This document shows, piece by piece, positions 21,304 to 31,887 of a stretch of 64,000 nt of DNA. Origin of the DNA: Cerioporus squamosus. Taxonomy: Eukaryota > Basidiomycota > Agaricomycetes > Polyporales > Polyporaceae. The translations under genes were made by a program, and so were the position numbers. The first letter of the stretch is position 1, and each line of letters begins with the position of its first letter. The DNA is taken from contig JABYQS010000067.1 in NCBI GenBank assembly GCA_022592435.1, positions 1 through 64,000 of the forward strand, read 5' to 3'. The notes below the pieces were generated by a model, which worked only from the letters and a program-made list of their open reading frames with translations, did no database searches and had not been told where the DNA came from.

Positions 21304-24300
21304 TTAGAAGCTGAGACCGAGACTGGAGACGCCAGCTAAGGGGGGGAGGAGCGAAATAGCGGGGAAGTAAGGTAGGAGGTGACGGTAGGATGAAGAGTTG
21401 CGAAAATATAAAGTTCGTGAAGCCGACGAGCGTACAACCTTACGGAGAATGCCGTTCACCTCCGTATATCGTCTACCAGCCTGAGTAGGAGCACACCCGG
21501 CCTGATTATCCTGCATTGATTGTCGCCTGAACATCCGACATACATGCTTCATAAGTCGTTTGAACGGAATCGATCCCGGCAGCACGTCCCATGGCTTGAT
21601 GCCCTGGCAGAGCAGCTCCTCGTAGTCAGCTCGAGTATGACCGCAGTACATCGACAGCTCGTCCAACTCTGCGTCCGTGTCGTACAGGTCGTCCTCGTCC
21701 TCGCCGTAGTCATCGTCATCGTTGTTGTAACGTCCGCCCCAGAGTCCCGTGTGCGGCTGAGCGCCCCCGCGTGCGGCACGAGAGTTACCCCGAGCTCCGC
21801 GCTGTGGCAGGTTGGACCTAGCGGGACCCTGTGCTGGACGGCCTGTCTGAGCGGCGCGCGAGGAAGACGCAGATGCATTCGTTGAAGGGGCGGGATTAGG
21901 ATGGAGAGCCTTCGCCCTCTCCTCAGCAGAGGGGTGCACCCAGAGGTCGTGGCGCCAATAGAGGGGCTTCAAAGCTTCCGCAAGGATGCTCTCAGGAACG
22001 TCCATGGGATCTGCTTCGACAGCCTCGACAAAGAAGCTGCGTTCCCAGTCGAGGCGTGCCTGGCTGGTCCACCAACCGCGCTCGGGGAGGTAGGTCTTGT
22101 CGTGCGCATACACGCAGAGGACACCGGAGTAGCACTCGCCAAGCAGCCAGGAGAGACACACGTTTCTCCCTCTGCATGAGCCATGTCAGCGCAACTTGCC
22201 AATACTATCTAGGAGGCGGGAACTTACAATTCGTCGCGTACGCTCTTTGAGTCGGGCGAATGCATGAAGCGGCAGGAACTGCCTTTCAGACAGCCGTCGT
22301 GATTGTGAAACTTGCAGGGAGTGAAATTGCCCGTGTGCAGGTACTCATCGCTGTCCGGGTAGTCGATCTCGATGGCTTCTCGAAGCTCGTTGCGTTCATT
22401 CATGTCAATGGCATTATCCCAGTCGTAGAGAGATTGGATCTCTTGGAGCTCCTTCCGGGCAGGCTCGTTGGCTTTGTCGATAGAGAGCAGATGGTACAAG
22501 TCTGGTCACGATAGTGTGAAAACCCTGGGTTTTGACAGAGGCACTAGAGATGCTCACCTGACTGAGCGCTGGTATACCGCTGACGCGCCTTGCTTGCGAG
22601 AGCTCGACGAAACAGAGACTTGATATGGTTAGGGTCATGCATGAGAGCTCTTGTAGCAGCGCTCTCGGCGGCTTCCCACCTATGTTGACAGTCAACAGCG
22701 CTCAGCCATGAGATGAGAACACTAGGACCTACTCTTGCAGCTTGAGCAGCGCCGCAGCAAGGTTCGAGACATAGACGGGTTGTGGGCCGGCGAGTAGAGC
22801 TGCCTCTCGGTACTTCTCGGCCGCCTTTCCCCATTTCTCCTGCTTGAAGAACTCGTTCCCCTGTAACATTCAAACGTCAATCAGAACTCACGTAGGACTA
22901 CACTTGGAGGTACTCACCTCCTCCTTGAGTTTGTCCGCCTTCGCCGTCTTTTCTTGTCTCACCTTCTCACAAGCAGCCGCACGGGCTCGAACTTCCGCCT
23001 CACGCGGGCGTGGCGGGCGGTCAGCCGACAAGCTGGCAGTGCTCTCCGCCGGCAACGGGACTTCTTCCTCGGTGTTTGTGGTCGACTCAATATTCCCTCC
23101 GGGTCCTACGTGCACGCTCCCCATAAACTTGCGCGAGCCCAGGTCGCCTGGACGAATGTGCACGCCACACATGTCGAGGATGAGCCGCGTGGAGCCTTGT
23201 TCTCCGTTCACGTCGCCAATATACCCGAGAAAACCTGCTCCGACCGGGGCGAAGCTGCAGGAGTCTGGGGAGCCTGCCGGGGGCTATCCTCGGCTGGGGC
23301 GGAGACGTGCGACTCCGAGTCGACATCGGGCTCCTCCCTGGCGTAGTACACAGCGCATTCAGGCGACACGTTCTTCAGGTGCAGCGCTTTCATACTGAAG
23401 GAGGAAGGAGAGCCGCCCGTGAGAGAGGCTGGGGGACTCCTGCGGGGTTGAGCGCGAAGGTCGTCCGGAAGTACTCGCCCGCGTCCCATGGAAGGTCCCA
23501 TTGCTGGAAGAACTCGCGTGCCCGAAGCCCTGGGAAGAAGCTGCTGAACGACAAGGCAAAGATGAGGGTGCCTCCGTTCTTCGTGTACTCGACGAGCTTC
23601 TGCAGGATATTCAAGCGCGATCCGTCCGTGATCGCAGCGTCCGACACCACAACTGCATCGGGCGGCGAAGGGTCCGACAGAGCTGCGGCAGCGTCGTCAG
23701 GATCGCAGACTTCGGAGAGGTATGCGTTGCGCGTGAGGGCTCGGTACAATTGGCAGTAGACCTCGTGATGCCAGTCGTTCTTGTGTAGAGACAGGAGTAG
23801 GACCGTCCGTCGAGGATGATTGAGAGGACGAACTGGACCTGCGGCCGCAGCGGAATACATGGCGCTGGATACAGTCTGCGCCTTTATGAGGACGGATCGC
23901 ATGGAACCTCAGCCTCAGGGACAAAACATACCGTTGGGGGGATACCAGTCCCTGCAGCGATAGGGGCACGGGATCCAGGCCGCAAACACATCGCCAGGAG
24001 GAGCTTTGTCATGCTCGGCTTCCCGTTCATGTCGCCAATATAGCCCAGAGAACCCCGTCCGACGGGTGCGAACGCGGCCGGTGTGTCGTACACGGTGCGA
24101 CCGTGCGGTCCAGTCTTGATGCGGCGCTTCTTAAGAGGCTCGAGATAGACAGCGTGCTGAAGCTCAACGTTGGAGAGGAAATGCGCCTTCATGCTGCACT
24201 GCTGCGATACGAGCTTGGTGTCGAGACCTTTGACAGCGGTGTTGATGTTGACCGCCCTGTGGTGGTAAGGGCCGGCCTGCCACGGGAGCCCCCACACGTG

Positions 24301-24618
24301 CTCGAAGACCGAGTTGAGAGCAGAGGGGACCGAGAAGCTGCCAAGAAGACCGGCATAGATAACCGTTCCGCCATCGCGTGCGTAGTCAACCAGCCGGATG
24401 AGGACGTCTCGATATGACAGTGTCGTGACGAAGGCGTCGGCGACGATGACCGCGTGCGGCCTCACAGTGCTGTTCATGTACCGTCGAACTTGTTCCGGGG
24501 TGTCCGCGGTGCGGATCTCAAGCTTCTCTTCCAGGAAACCTAGCTGTTCGGTGTGGAGACCGAGGAAGAGCTCGAACTGCTCCGGACAAAGGATGACGAC
24601 TAGTGGCTTCGGCAGCAT
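21304..24618 (-). pseudogene. Double alpha/beta-domain, TPR and twin CCCH zinc-finger protein, copy A (frame-disrupted)
   Basis: Same exon order as copy B (25770-28768): first alpha/beta domain 24618-23932, second domain from 23875, TPR-like exons, then two zinc fingers of the form C-x7-C-x5-C-x3-H (CKFHNHDGC...CRFMH and CLSWLLGEC...CVYAH). Against copy B, the second-domain exon lacks one base near 23400 and another near 23252, so the frame is lost for about 50 codons and then again. Near 21560 a one-base gain runs the frame past the NDL-stop seen in copy B and adds about 70 unlike residues, ending at 21304. Splice sites and both zinc fingers are otherwise intact. Either a recently disabled duplicate or a gene with assembly indel errors. 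CCCH fingers of this class often bind RNA; the alpha/beta domains look like a class I glutamine-amidotransferase or ThuA fold, by inference only. Confidence 0.75.
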
Positions 24619-24809
24619 GGTACCTAGATCATGCGAATGAGCTCAGTACTGACATGCAGGAGACGTCAAAGAAGCATCTATACCTTTGGCCCTCTGAATC
24701 TGAGAGCAGTGGCTCAGTTGTAATCACAGTGGTGATGGTGGTGGTGCAGAAGAAGATCAGACGCCGCCGTGGCGCGCGGCGCGAGGACGAGGGCACGTGA
24801 CCGGTGGCA

Positions 24810-24851
24810 TTCAAGTTCAAGTCAAGTTCAAGTTTAGTTCAAGTTAAGTTT
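24810..24851. repeat. Degenerate TTCAAGT tandem repeat
   Basis: Five to six overlapping copies of TTCAAGT or AAGTTCA-like words in 42 bp. A shorter run of the same words in the same orientation lies at 25370-25394, about 520 bp away. Confidence 0.75.
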
Positions 24852-25394
24852 CTCGTTCTTCTTTAAATCCATTATTGTCCCGTAGGCCGGCCCCAGCGGA
24901 CCAATAAGACAGTGCGCTACAACCCAGCAAAGTCTAAAGAAAATGCCCCCGACCCAGGGCCGAAAGAAGCTGGCGGGAGGGACTAGTAGAGGGAGTCAAG
25001 TGGTACAGTCCCGATAGTGCAGATCAGCACTGTGACGGCAAGCCCGACCCTTGTAAGGCGCAGGTTCTAAACCGTGGGCGAATGCCATCTTTACGAATAA
25101 TCACTAATAGACGAGTACACACGGGTCGGTATCCCCTCCCGTGTCAGAACTCCCTGCGCCTGACGGTGTCGTTGCCTCCAATGCACACGTCTGGCACTCA
25201 CCGGGACTGGGTACAAAAGAGACACAAGACATCGAAGCGGTCCCAACTCGGAGTAGAAGCTGCCTTACCCAGGCAAGCAGTCAGTGAATTGAAAGGATTA
25301 AGAAGAGGAACGGAATCTTAGCGTGGGTCTGCCGCAACGGTCGCGCCGGCGCAGCCCCGCCATTGTCGAAGTTAAGTTCAATTCAAGTTCAAAG
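24852..25394. other. Possible small non-autonomous (SINE-like) element
   Basis: The stretch is bounded on both sides by TTCAAGT-type runs. Within it, GGTTCTAAACC at about 25,062 resembles the B box of a pol III promoter and follows a GTGG-containing A-box-like sequence about 60 bp earlier. There is no coding frame. The assignment is weak and based only on this arrangement. Confidence 0.25.
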
Positions 25395-25769
25395 CCATAA
25401 GAATTTGTCTGACTGCCTTTTGGCGAGGTCTAAGGCGCGTCGCATACTTCAGGACTCGACCATGTCTTGACTCACTCTTTCCCTGGGCCGAGCACTGGCA
25501 GTCTACTAGCCATATCTCCCGATAAACTTCCACTGGCAGCGCTGATGCGGCTGAGACAGACAATCAACTGCATAACAGGGAGACTAACGTAGCGGTACAT
25601 CCGCACATTGCAAGTATTATCCTTCCACTGGGATACTTCACAAGTCGTTGAATGGTATTGATCCCGGCAGCACGTCCCATGGCTTGATGCCCTGGCAGAG
25701 CAGCTCTTCGAAGTCGGCCCGGGTATGGCCACAGTACATAGACCGCTCCTCCAGCTCTGCGTCGATGTC

Positions 25770-28768
25770 CTAGAAGTCCCCGTCGTAAAGGTCCGCCTCG
25801 TCCTCGTCGTGGTCATCGTCATTGCCGCGGTATGCAGTGGTACGCCTGGTCTGCCCGCGAATGCTGGCACCGTCGCGAGCGCCGCGTCGAGCGCCACGCT
25901 GAGTTCGGTTCGATCGAGAAGAGCTTTGCCCTGAGCGCGACGAAGAGGCTCGTGCCGGTCGACCTGTCCGAGCTGTGCGCGAGGGCCGAGATCCACTTGC
26001 ATTCGCAGGAGCGGTAGTTGTAGCCTGGAGCGCCTTCGTCTTCTCCTCCGTGGAGGGATGTACCCAGATGTCGTAGCGCCAGTGAAGCGGTCTTAGGGCT
26101 TCGGGGAGGATGCTCTCGGGGACGGCCATGGGGTCTTCGGCGACGATCTCCTCGAAGTTCTCACGCAATCGTTGGAGTCGCTCCTCGTCGGTCCACCAGC
26201 CACGCGCAGGGAGATAGGTCTTGTCGTGCGCGTACACGCACTTGTCGCCGAAGAAGCATTCGCCGAGAAGCCAAGAGATGCATACGTTCCTTCCGCTATG
26301 GTGGTTCAATCAGGATGTCTCTAAGGCTTCAACGAGAGGAAGAGCTCACAGTTCGTCTCGCACACTCTTCGAGTCTGCGGCATGCTTGAAGCGGCAGCTG
26401 CTACCGTGTCGGCAGCCATCGTGGTTGTAGAACTTGCATGGGGTGCCATTGCCGGTATGCGACGCGTCCTCGGAGTCCGATTCGACCTCGAGCTCAAGGG
26501 GTTCCGCAAGGAAGGAGTGCTCCTCATCGTCCAGCTCATCAAATTCCTCCTCTATGTCGATGAGACGCTGGACTTCAGGCAGCTCCTTGAGCGCGGCTTC
26601 ATTCTTCTCGTCTAAAGCAAGCACGCCGTACAGATCTATGAAGAACGGTCGTAACAGCTCGATGGCGTGCATAGTTTAGCGACTGACCTGACTCCGCGCT
26701 CATGTACCTGTGCATGGCCTTCCTCGCAAGAGCTCGACGATACAACGACTTGAGATGCTTCGGGTCATGTAGAAGAGCTCTCGATGCAGCGCTCTCAGCA
26801 GCTTCCCATCTGCACATCCCCAAGTCAATCAACTGACCTTCTCAACAACTAGAGAAAGACTTACTCTTCCATCTTCAACAGCGCTGCAGCAAGGTTCGAC
26901 ACGTAGACCGGCCGTGGCCCGGCGAGCAACGCCGCCTCTCGGTACTTCTCAGCCGCCTTTGCCCACTTCTCCTGTTTGAAGAATACGTTTCCCTGATATG
27001 TCCACATGCGGTCAGGGTCAATACATATATCCATGCTATGGTTGCGTCCTCTCACCTCTTCTTTGAGTTCGTCCGCCTTCGCAATCTTCTCTCGGTTCAC
27101 CTTGTCACGAGCAGCAGCGCGCGCTCGCACCTCAGCCTCCCGTGGGCGGTTAGTGGCGCGTGCAGTCGACGACGACGTACTTGACCCAGCCTGTGCCGCT
27201 AACGGAACCTCCTCCTCGCTTCGCGTGGTGCTGTTAACTTGCCCTTCAGGGCCGATTGTCACGCTACCCATCATCTGACGTGTGCCCATGTCTCCAGGCC
27301 GGATACGTACTCCGCACATCTCCATTGTGAGTCGTATCGAGCCCTGCTCCCCGTTGACGTCGCCGACGTATCCCAGGAACCCCTCGCCAACTGGTGCAAA
27401 GGCTGCGGGAGTCTGCGTCGCCTGCTGAGCAGTGATCTTGGTCGGGGCGAATACGAGCGACTCCACACGAGAATCCGGCGTCGCATAGTATACGGCGTGT
27501 TCGGGTGGAACGTTCTTGAGATGAAGCGCTTTCATGCTGAATGTCGGAACAAGCGCGGCGGGCGAGAGTGGCGAAGGAACTCCTGCAGGGTTGAGTGCGA
27601 ACGTTGTCCGGTAGTAGTCGCCGGAGTCCCAAGGGAGCTCCCATCGCTGGAAGAAATGGCGTGCTTTGTTCCGAGGGAGGAAGTTGCTGAAGTTCACGCC
27701 GAAGACGAGGATACCTCCATTCTTCGTGTAGTCGACGAGCTGTTGAACGACAGCCGAGTACGCTGCTTCCGTGATCGCGCCATCGGTCACGATGACCGCG
27801 TTTGGAGGAGAGGGGTCGGACAGGGCTGCAATAGCGTCAACAGCATCATAGACCTCTGCCACGTACGCGTTACGCATAAGTCCGCGGTATAGCTGCGAGT
27901 AGCTTTCGTCGATCCAGTCCTGTTTCTGGATGGAAATGAGCAGGACCTTCCGCCTAGGAGGATTGACAGCTAGAGCGGGAGGGGCTGCGTCCATGGTCGA
28001 GGTCGAGATCCTGGAGACAGTCTGTGCCAACAGGGCTCAGTATACATTGGTTCGCCGATTACATGGAAAAACGGATATACATACCGGAGGCACTCCGGTC
28101 CCGGGTGCGATGGGTGCGCGAGAACCTGGACGTAGACACATCGCCAGGAGGAGCTTGGTCGTGTCCGCCTCCTGGTTGACATCACCGACGTATCCGAAGT
28201 ACCCCTGTCCCACAGGAGCGAACGCAGCTGGCGTCTCGTATACGGTACCGCCGTGTGACCCACTGCTGACGTGGCGGATATTGGCAGACTCGACGTAGAC
28301 GGCGTGCTGCAATTCGACGTTGGTGAGGAAGAGCGCTTTCATGCTGTACTTCTGCGAGACAAGCTTGGTGTCGATGCCCCTGACGGAAGGGTTGAGACTG
28401 AACGTCTCGCGATGGTAAGGGCCGGTGCGCCAGGGCAACTCCCACACATGCTCAAAGCCAGCATTGAGAGCCGATGGGGTGGAAAAGCTGCTGAGGAGGC
28501 CGGCATAGATGACTGTTCCTCCAGCCCGCGCGTAGTCGACCAGCCGGATGAGGACGTCTCGATATGATGGGATCGTGACGAAAGAGTCGGCGACAATGAC
28601 TGCATGGGGCCTCACTGTGCTGTTCATGTACCGCCGGACATCATCCGCGTTGAAGGCGTGGCGTAGTTCAAGCTTCTCCTTGAGAACATTGAACTGGTCG
28701 GCATACACGTCCAGGAAGATCTCGAACTGTGCTGGAAAGAAGATGACGACGAACGGTTTTGGCGGCAT
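25770..28768 (-). CDS. Double alpha/beta-domain, TPR and twin CCCH zinc-finger protein, copy B
   Basis: Six exons (28768-28085, 28021-27056, 26992-26865, 26809-26688, 26635-26350, 26295-25770) encode 903 residues. Residues 1-228 and about 240-470 are two related alpha/beta domains sharing RPHAVIVADSF/PPNAVIVTDGA, IRLVDYARAGGTVIYAG/QQLVDYTKNGGILVFG and TPAAFAPVG...GYVGDVN. A charged helix and TPR-like helices follow (GNVFFKQEKWAKAAEKYREA, RALLHDPKHLKSLYRRALARKA). Then come an acidic linker and two C-x7-C-x5-C-x3-H zinc fingers, and a tail rich in Arg/Ser and Asp. The TAG at 25770-25772 comes about 50 codons early compared with copy A; the frame beyond it still reads YCGHTRADFEELLCQGIKPWDVLP. 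The product is still nearly complete. A role in RNA binding or turnover is inferred from the CCCH fingers; the alpha/beta domains have no assigned activity. Confidence 0.82.
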
Positions 28769-30106
28769 ACGGTAGCTCTGTCAAGCGGATGAGTTCAGTA
28801 CTTGTTCAGAGCTGCAGCCGTCCCTACCTCTGATCTGTATCTTGTGGCTCAACTGTGGGGGTGGTGGAGGTACGAAGAAGAGATGCTTGCCGCTGAACGC
28901 GCCAAGTCTTAGACCCGATGGGCACGTGACCGCGTGGCCGGATCCGAAACCGTCGTCGATGTTGAAGAGGAGGAGGGTGAAGAGCATTGGTTGTAGGCGT
29001 GGCAAGCCGTCCAAGATTATTTGTAGGTGGTTCGGTGAGGGTACTTAAGTCCTTAGGAAACTCATCGTAGCCTGAATCGCAGCAGCTGCGCTAGACATGA
29101 GGGATCGGAGCCCCGAGTCGGCGCCTCGCATAAGTACTGTATACGCTCCATGTCTTGCCGTAAAGCTCGGTGTCTCCCCACGTACCCGAACACTAGCGTT
29201 CTGAGGCTAATAAACGCATTCGAGGGCCTCGAGACCAGCTGCTCGTCCGAGGATACCAGTCTGAGATGTAAATCGCATTGTGAGTACTGACCTTCACCAT
29301 CTTCACCCGTCGAGGGCGCCCGAATGACCGGATGACGATCCATGATCAGCTTGTTGTTCGCATTGCAAGCATGTGGCCCGTATATACATTCATTTTATGG
29401 TCACTACTTCAAATCAAAGCTGCGTGTCGGATACCACCTGTGATCTTGTCACTCGGACATACGTCTGGACTCTGCATCATCATCAGATACTGACCATCCT
29501 CTTGCTGACCGCGGCAGCCCTACAGCGCCGTACAGGTAGCAGCAGGCTCCAGAAGCTCCTGTGCTCGAGGTGTATTAATGTGGCGTCTTCCGGATGCCCA
29601 TTCCTCCACACGATCAAATGGTTTCAAAAGACAATAGACCATAGTGGCTGTGTTCACCCCTGTGATGCCCTAGTCTTCCTGGTGGATTTTCGAACCTCGC
29701 ACCCTGTTCCGAACTTCCGAATGGGCACCCCGCGATTCCCTTAAACAATACCAGGAGCTGCGGCGCGAAAGAGCCTTACACATACTGGGCAGCATCGGAC
29801 GCAAATCAGAGTTGACACATGCTTCGCGGTGAACGATCTTGTTCCCGTCCGGTCGAAAAACTACTCGACGCTCTGATGAGGGGAGACGGAAGTCAGCTCC
29901 GCGATTCTGAGGCCGAAATTGCTTCACTGAACTGGTTAGACCGTATGACAAACGGTCGACTCCGACGATGACATGCGCACTGGGATAAATTCGGAAGCCT
30001 CCCTCGATCTCTCCGCAGATAGGCTTCTTGAGCCGCAAGGAGCGTGGACGAAGAAAAGGGCAAGACCGGGGGAAAATGAGCCGTCGACGCTCTCCCATCC
30101 CTGATC
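28769..30106. other. Intergenic stretch, no gene assigned
   Basis: The promoter of copy B is at the left. A minus-strand frame at 29343-29062 (93 residues, GYVGRHRALRQDMERIQYL) has protein-like character and might be a remnant of a larger gene, but no start, intron or domain supports it. Confidence 0.4.
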
Positions 30107-31642
30107 ATGCCTCCCTCACATTCGCGTACAAACAGCGTTGAGGAAGAGCTGATAGAACTGGGCCATAACTGGTGAGTAGCGTCTCGACTCATATCTATGA
30201 TGAGGACGCCAACAGCTGACGGCCAAAGGTTCATTCACAATCCGAACCAACGCGCCGTCCGGGTGCGGTACGAGGCAATTGACTCCAACCATCCTGCTCT
30301 GCGGACCGCCGAGACCTCCCTGGACAAGATCGCACGTGTTCTCCTGCAGATAGACGGATGTCGCGCTACCATCGTCCCCTGCTTACACCGAGCCGAGATC
30401 CCGAACAACCGCCATGTCCTGGGAGTCGTCTTGCACATGACCATGCTGAACGTCGAGGTCCTGGAGATGGTACATCTCATGCAGAGCGTTGTTCCCGTGC
30501 ACTTGTTCATCGGAGAGCCACTCACGACGGCAACATCGTTCGACCTGTACAGCCCGGACAAGCTCACGATTCCAGACCATCTCGAGCCGGGTGACCCTCT
30601 CTTCTGCTCGGGCACCCAGCGCGCTATGGTTTTCGGGGCGTACCTACACGCTGCCGACGGCGATAACGCGCTCTACGGCATCACGGTGGGACAGGCAGTG
30701 GTACCGCATTCGGGCTTCGCGATGCATCCTCGGCTCAAACCTCGCGGCTTTCACCAACGACGCGTACGAAGCTCGCAACTTGCCATCCAGCAACTCGGCC
30801 GACCCCTCTCCAACCCTGCGGTCCAGGTTGTCGAGCAGACGATCCGTGCCTCCGAGCTGGAGCAGGCAAGGATCTACGCGGAATTGGAGAGGACAGGCCA
30901 GAACGAAGGCTCGCCCCTCGTTCAGAGACGACTCCAACAGCACCAAGCGCAAATCTTGAGGCTGCGAGAGTCGCTAACGCGTTCCCATGAATACGACGTG
31001 GGACATGCGTGCGCGGCAGAAGCTCTCATCCGTCCGTGCAACAGTAAGCACGATGCCTCTCCACCGACATGCAGTACATCACCTGACCGCAGGCCAGGTA
31101 CCGACCATCGACGACATTCCGGTCAAGGAACGTCGCATCGCTCGAAGCGCTACGATGACGGGCACACGCACCTTCTCTCCTGGACGCTCATGCGCATGGC
31201 GTCCAAGGCCAGCGACAACCCGGTAACGCTACATGCGTATCCGGGGACGCTTGAGCGAGGTGCAGCGGTGTCAATGCACGTCCGCGACCCGAACGTCGAG
31301 AGACCGCTTGGTCCGTACCGCGATGGCGTTGTCAATGGCGCGCCTGCCACTGTCATCATCGGAGGCCAGATGGCGCGCGAGTGGGCCGTCTTCCCTGCAC
31401 CTGGGCATAATTCGATCAAATTCGCAGCCAGGGGAGACGCAGGAGCGTTGGTCACGTCAGCGTTGGGGGCCACGCCGGAGGAAGGGGCGGTCGTGGTGCC
31501 ACTAGCGTTGCTGTACGCCGCCCCAGAGAGGGGCCCGTATGGACTCGTGACGCCGCTCACCACGGTGTTGAGGCGCATTCGAGACGTGACGGGGATGCAT
31601 TTGCGCTTCCAGGGTAGTTGGTGGAGAAACAACTACGGTTAG
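30107..31642 (+). CDS. Degenerate trypsin-like fold protein, function unknown
   Basis: Two exons (30107-30171, 30229-31642) separated by a 57-bp intron with a CTGAC branch site give 492 residues. There is no signal peptide. The order of elements resembles basidiomycete trypsin-like proteins: an N-terminal domain, a beta stretch LYGITVGQAVV where the catalytic His would be expected, a helical insert (SELEQARIYAELER), and a C-terminal half with AARGDAGALV where GDSG would be expected, then VVVPLALLYAAPERGPYGLVTP. His and Ser are thus replaced by Gln and Ala, so proteolysis is unlikely. A further 49-bp intron at about 31,043 is possible but leads to a stop, so I kept the open frame. The family call is an inference from motif order; an unrelated hypothetical protein is possible. 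Confidence 0.55.
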
Positions 31643-31887
31643 AATGGCGGAAGGTCAAAGAGGGGCAGAGATGAGTCGAACAGTCTATTATACCAGTACG
31701 CGGCATATACCCAGGCTTATGTAGACCGTCTTGTCGGACGGGCATGAATAACTGAGAGGAACAAACATGGTATTATATGGCGATGAAGGACCAGTGCTGG
31801 CAACGGCATCAAGACCATGTACGTGGAGCCATGAGACGGGTGCGCGCACCTAGACATCAAGACAAGAGACGACAACATCGCATATTT

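Larger units (their letters stand above)
24619..25769. other. Intergenic stretch between the tandem TPR-CCCH copies
   Basis: Holds the promoter of copy A, the TTCAAGT-type repeats at 24810-24851 and 25370-25394, and the small element-like stretch between them. Positions 25,620-25,769 still align with the last 50 codons of copy A after the TAG of copy B. Confidence 0.5.

Noticed and set aside
25020..25095. Possible tRNA gene
   Set aside because: A B-box-like word is present but no cloverleaf with paired acceptor and anticodon stems can be formed.
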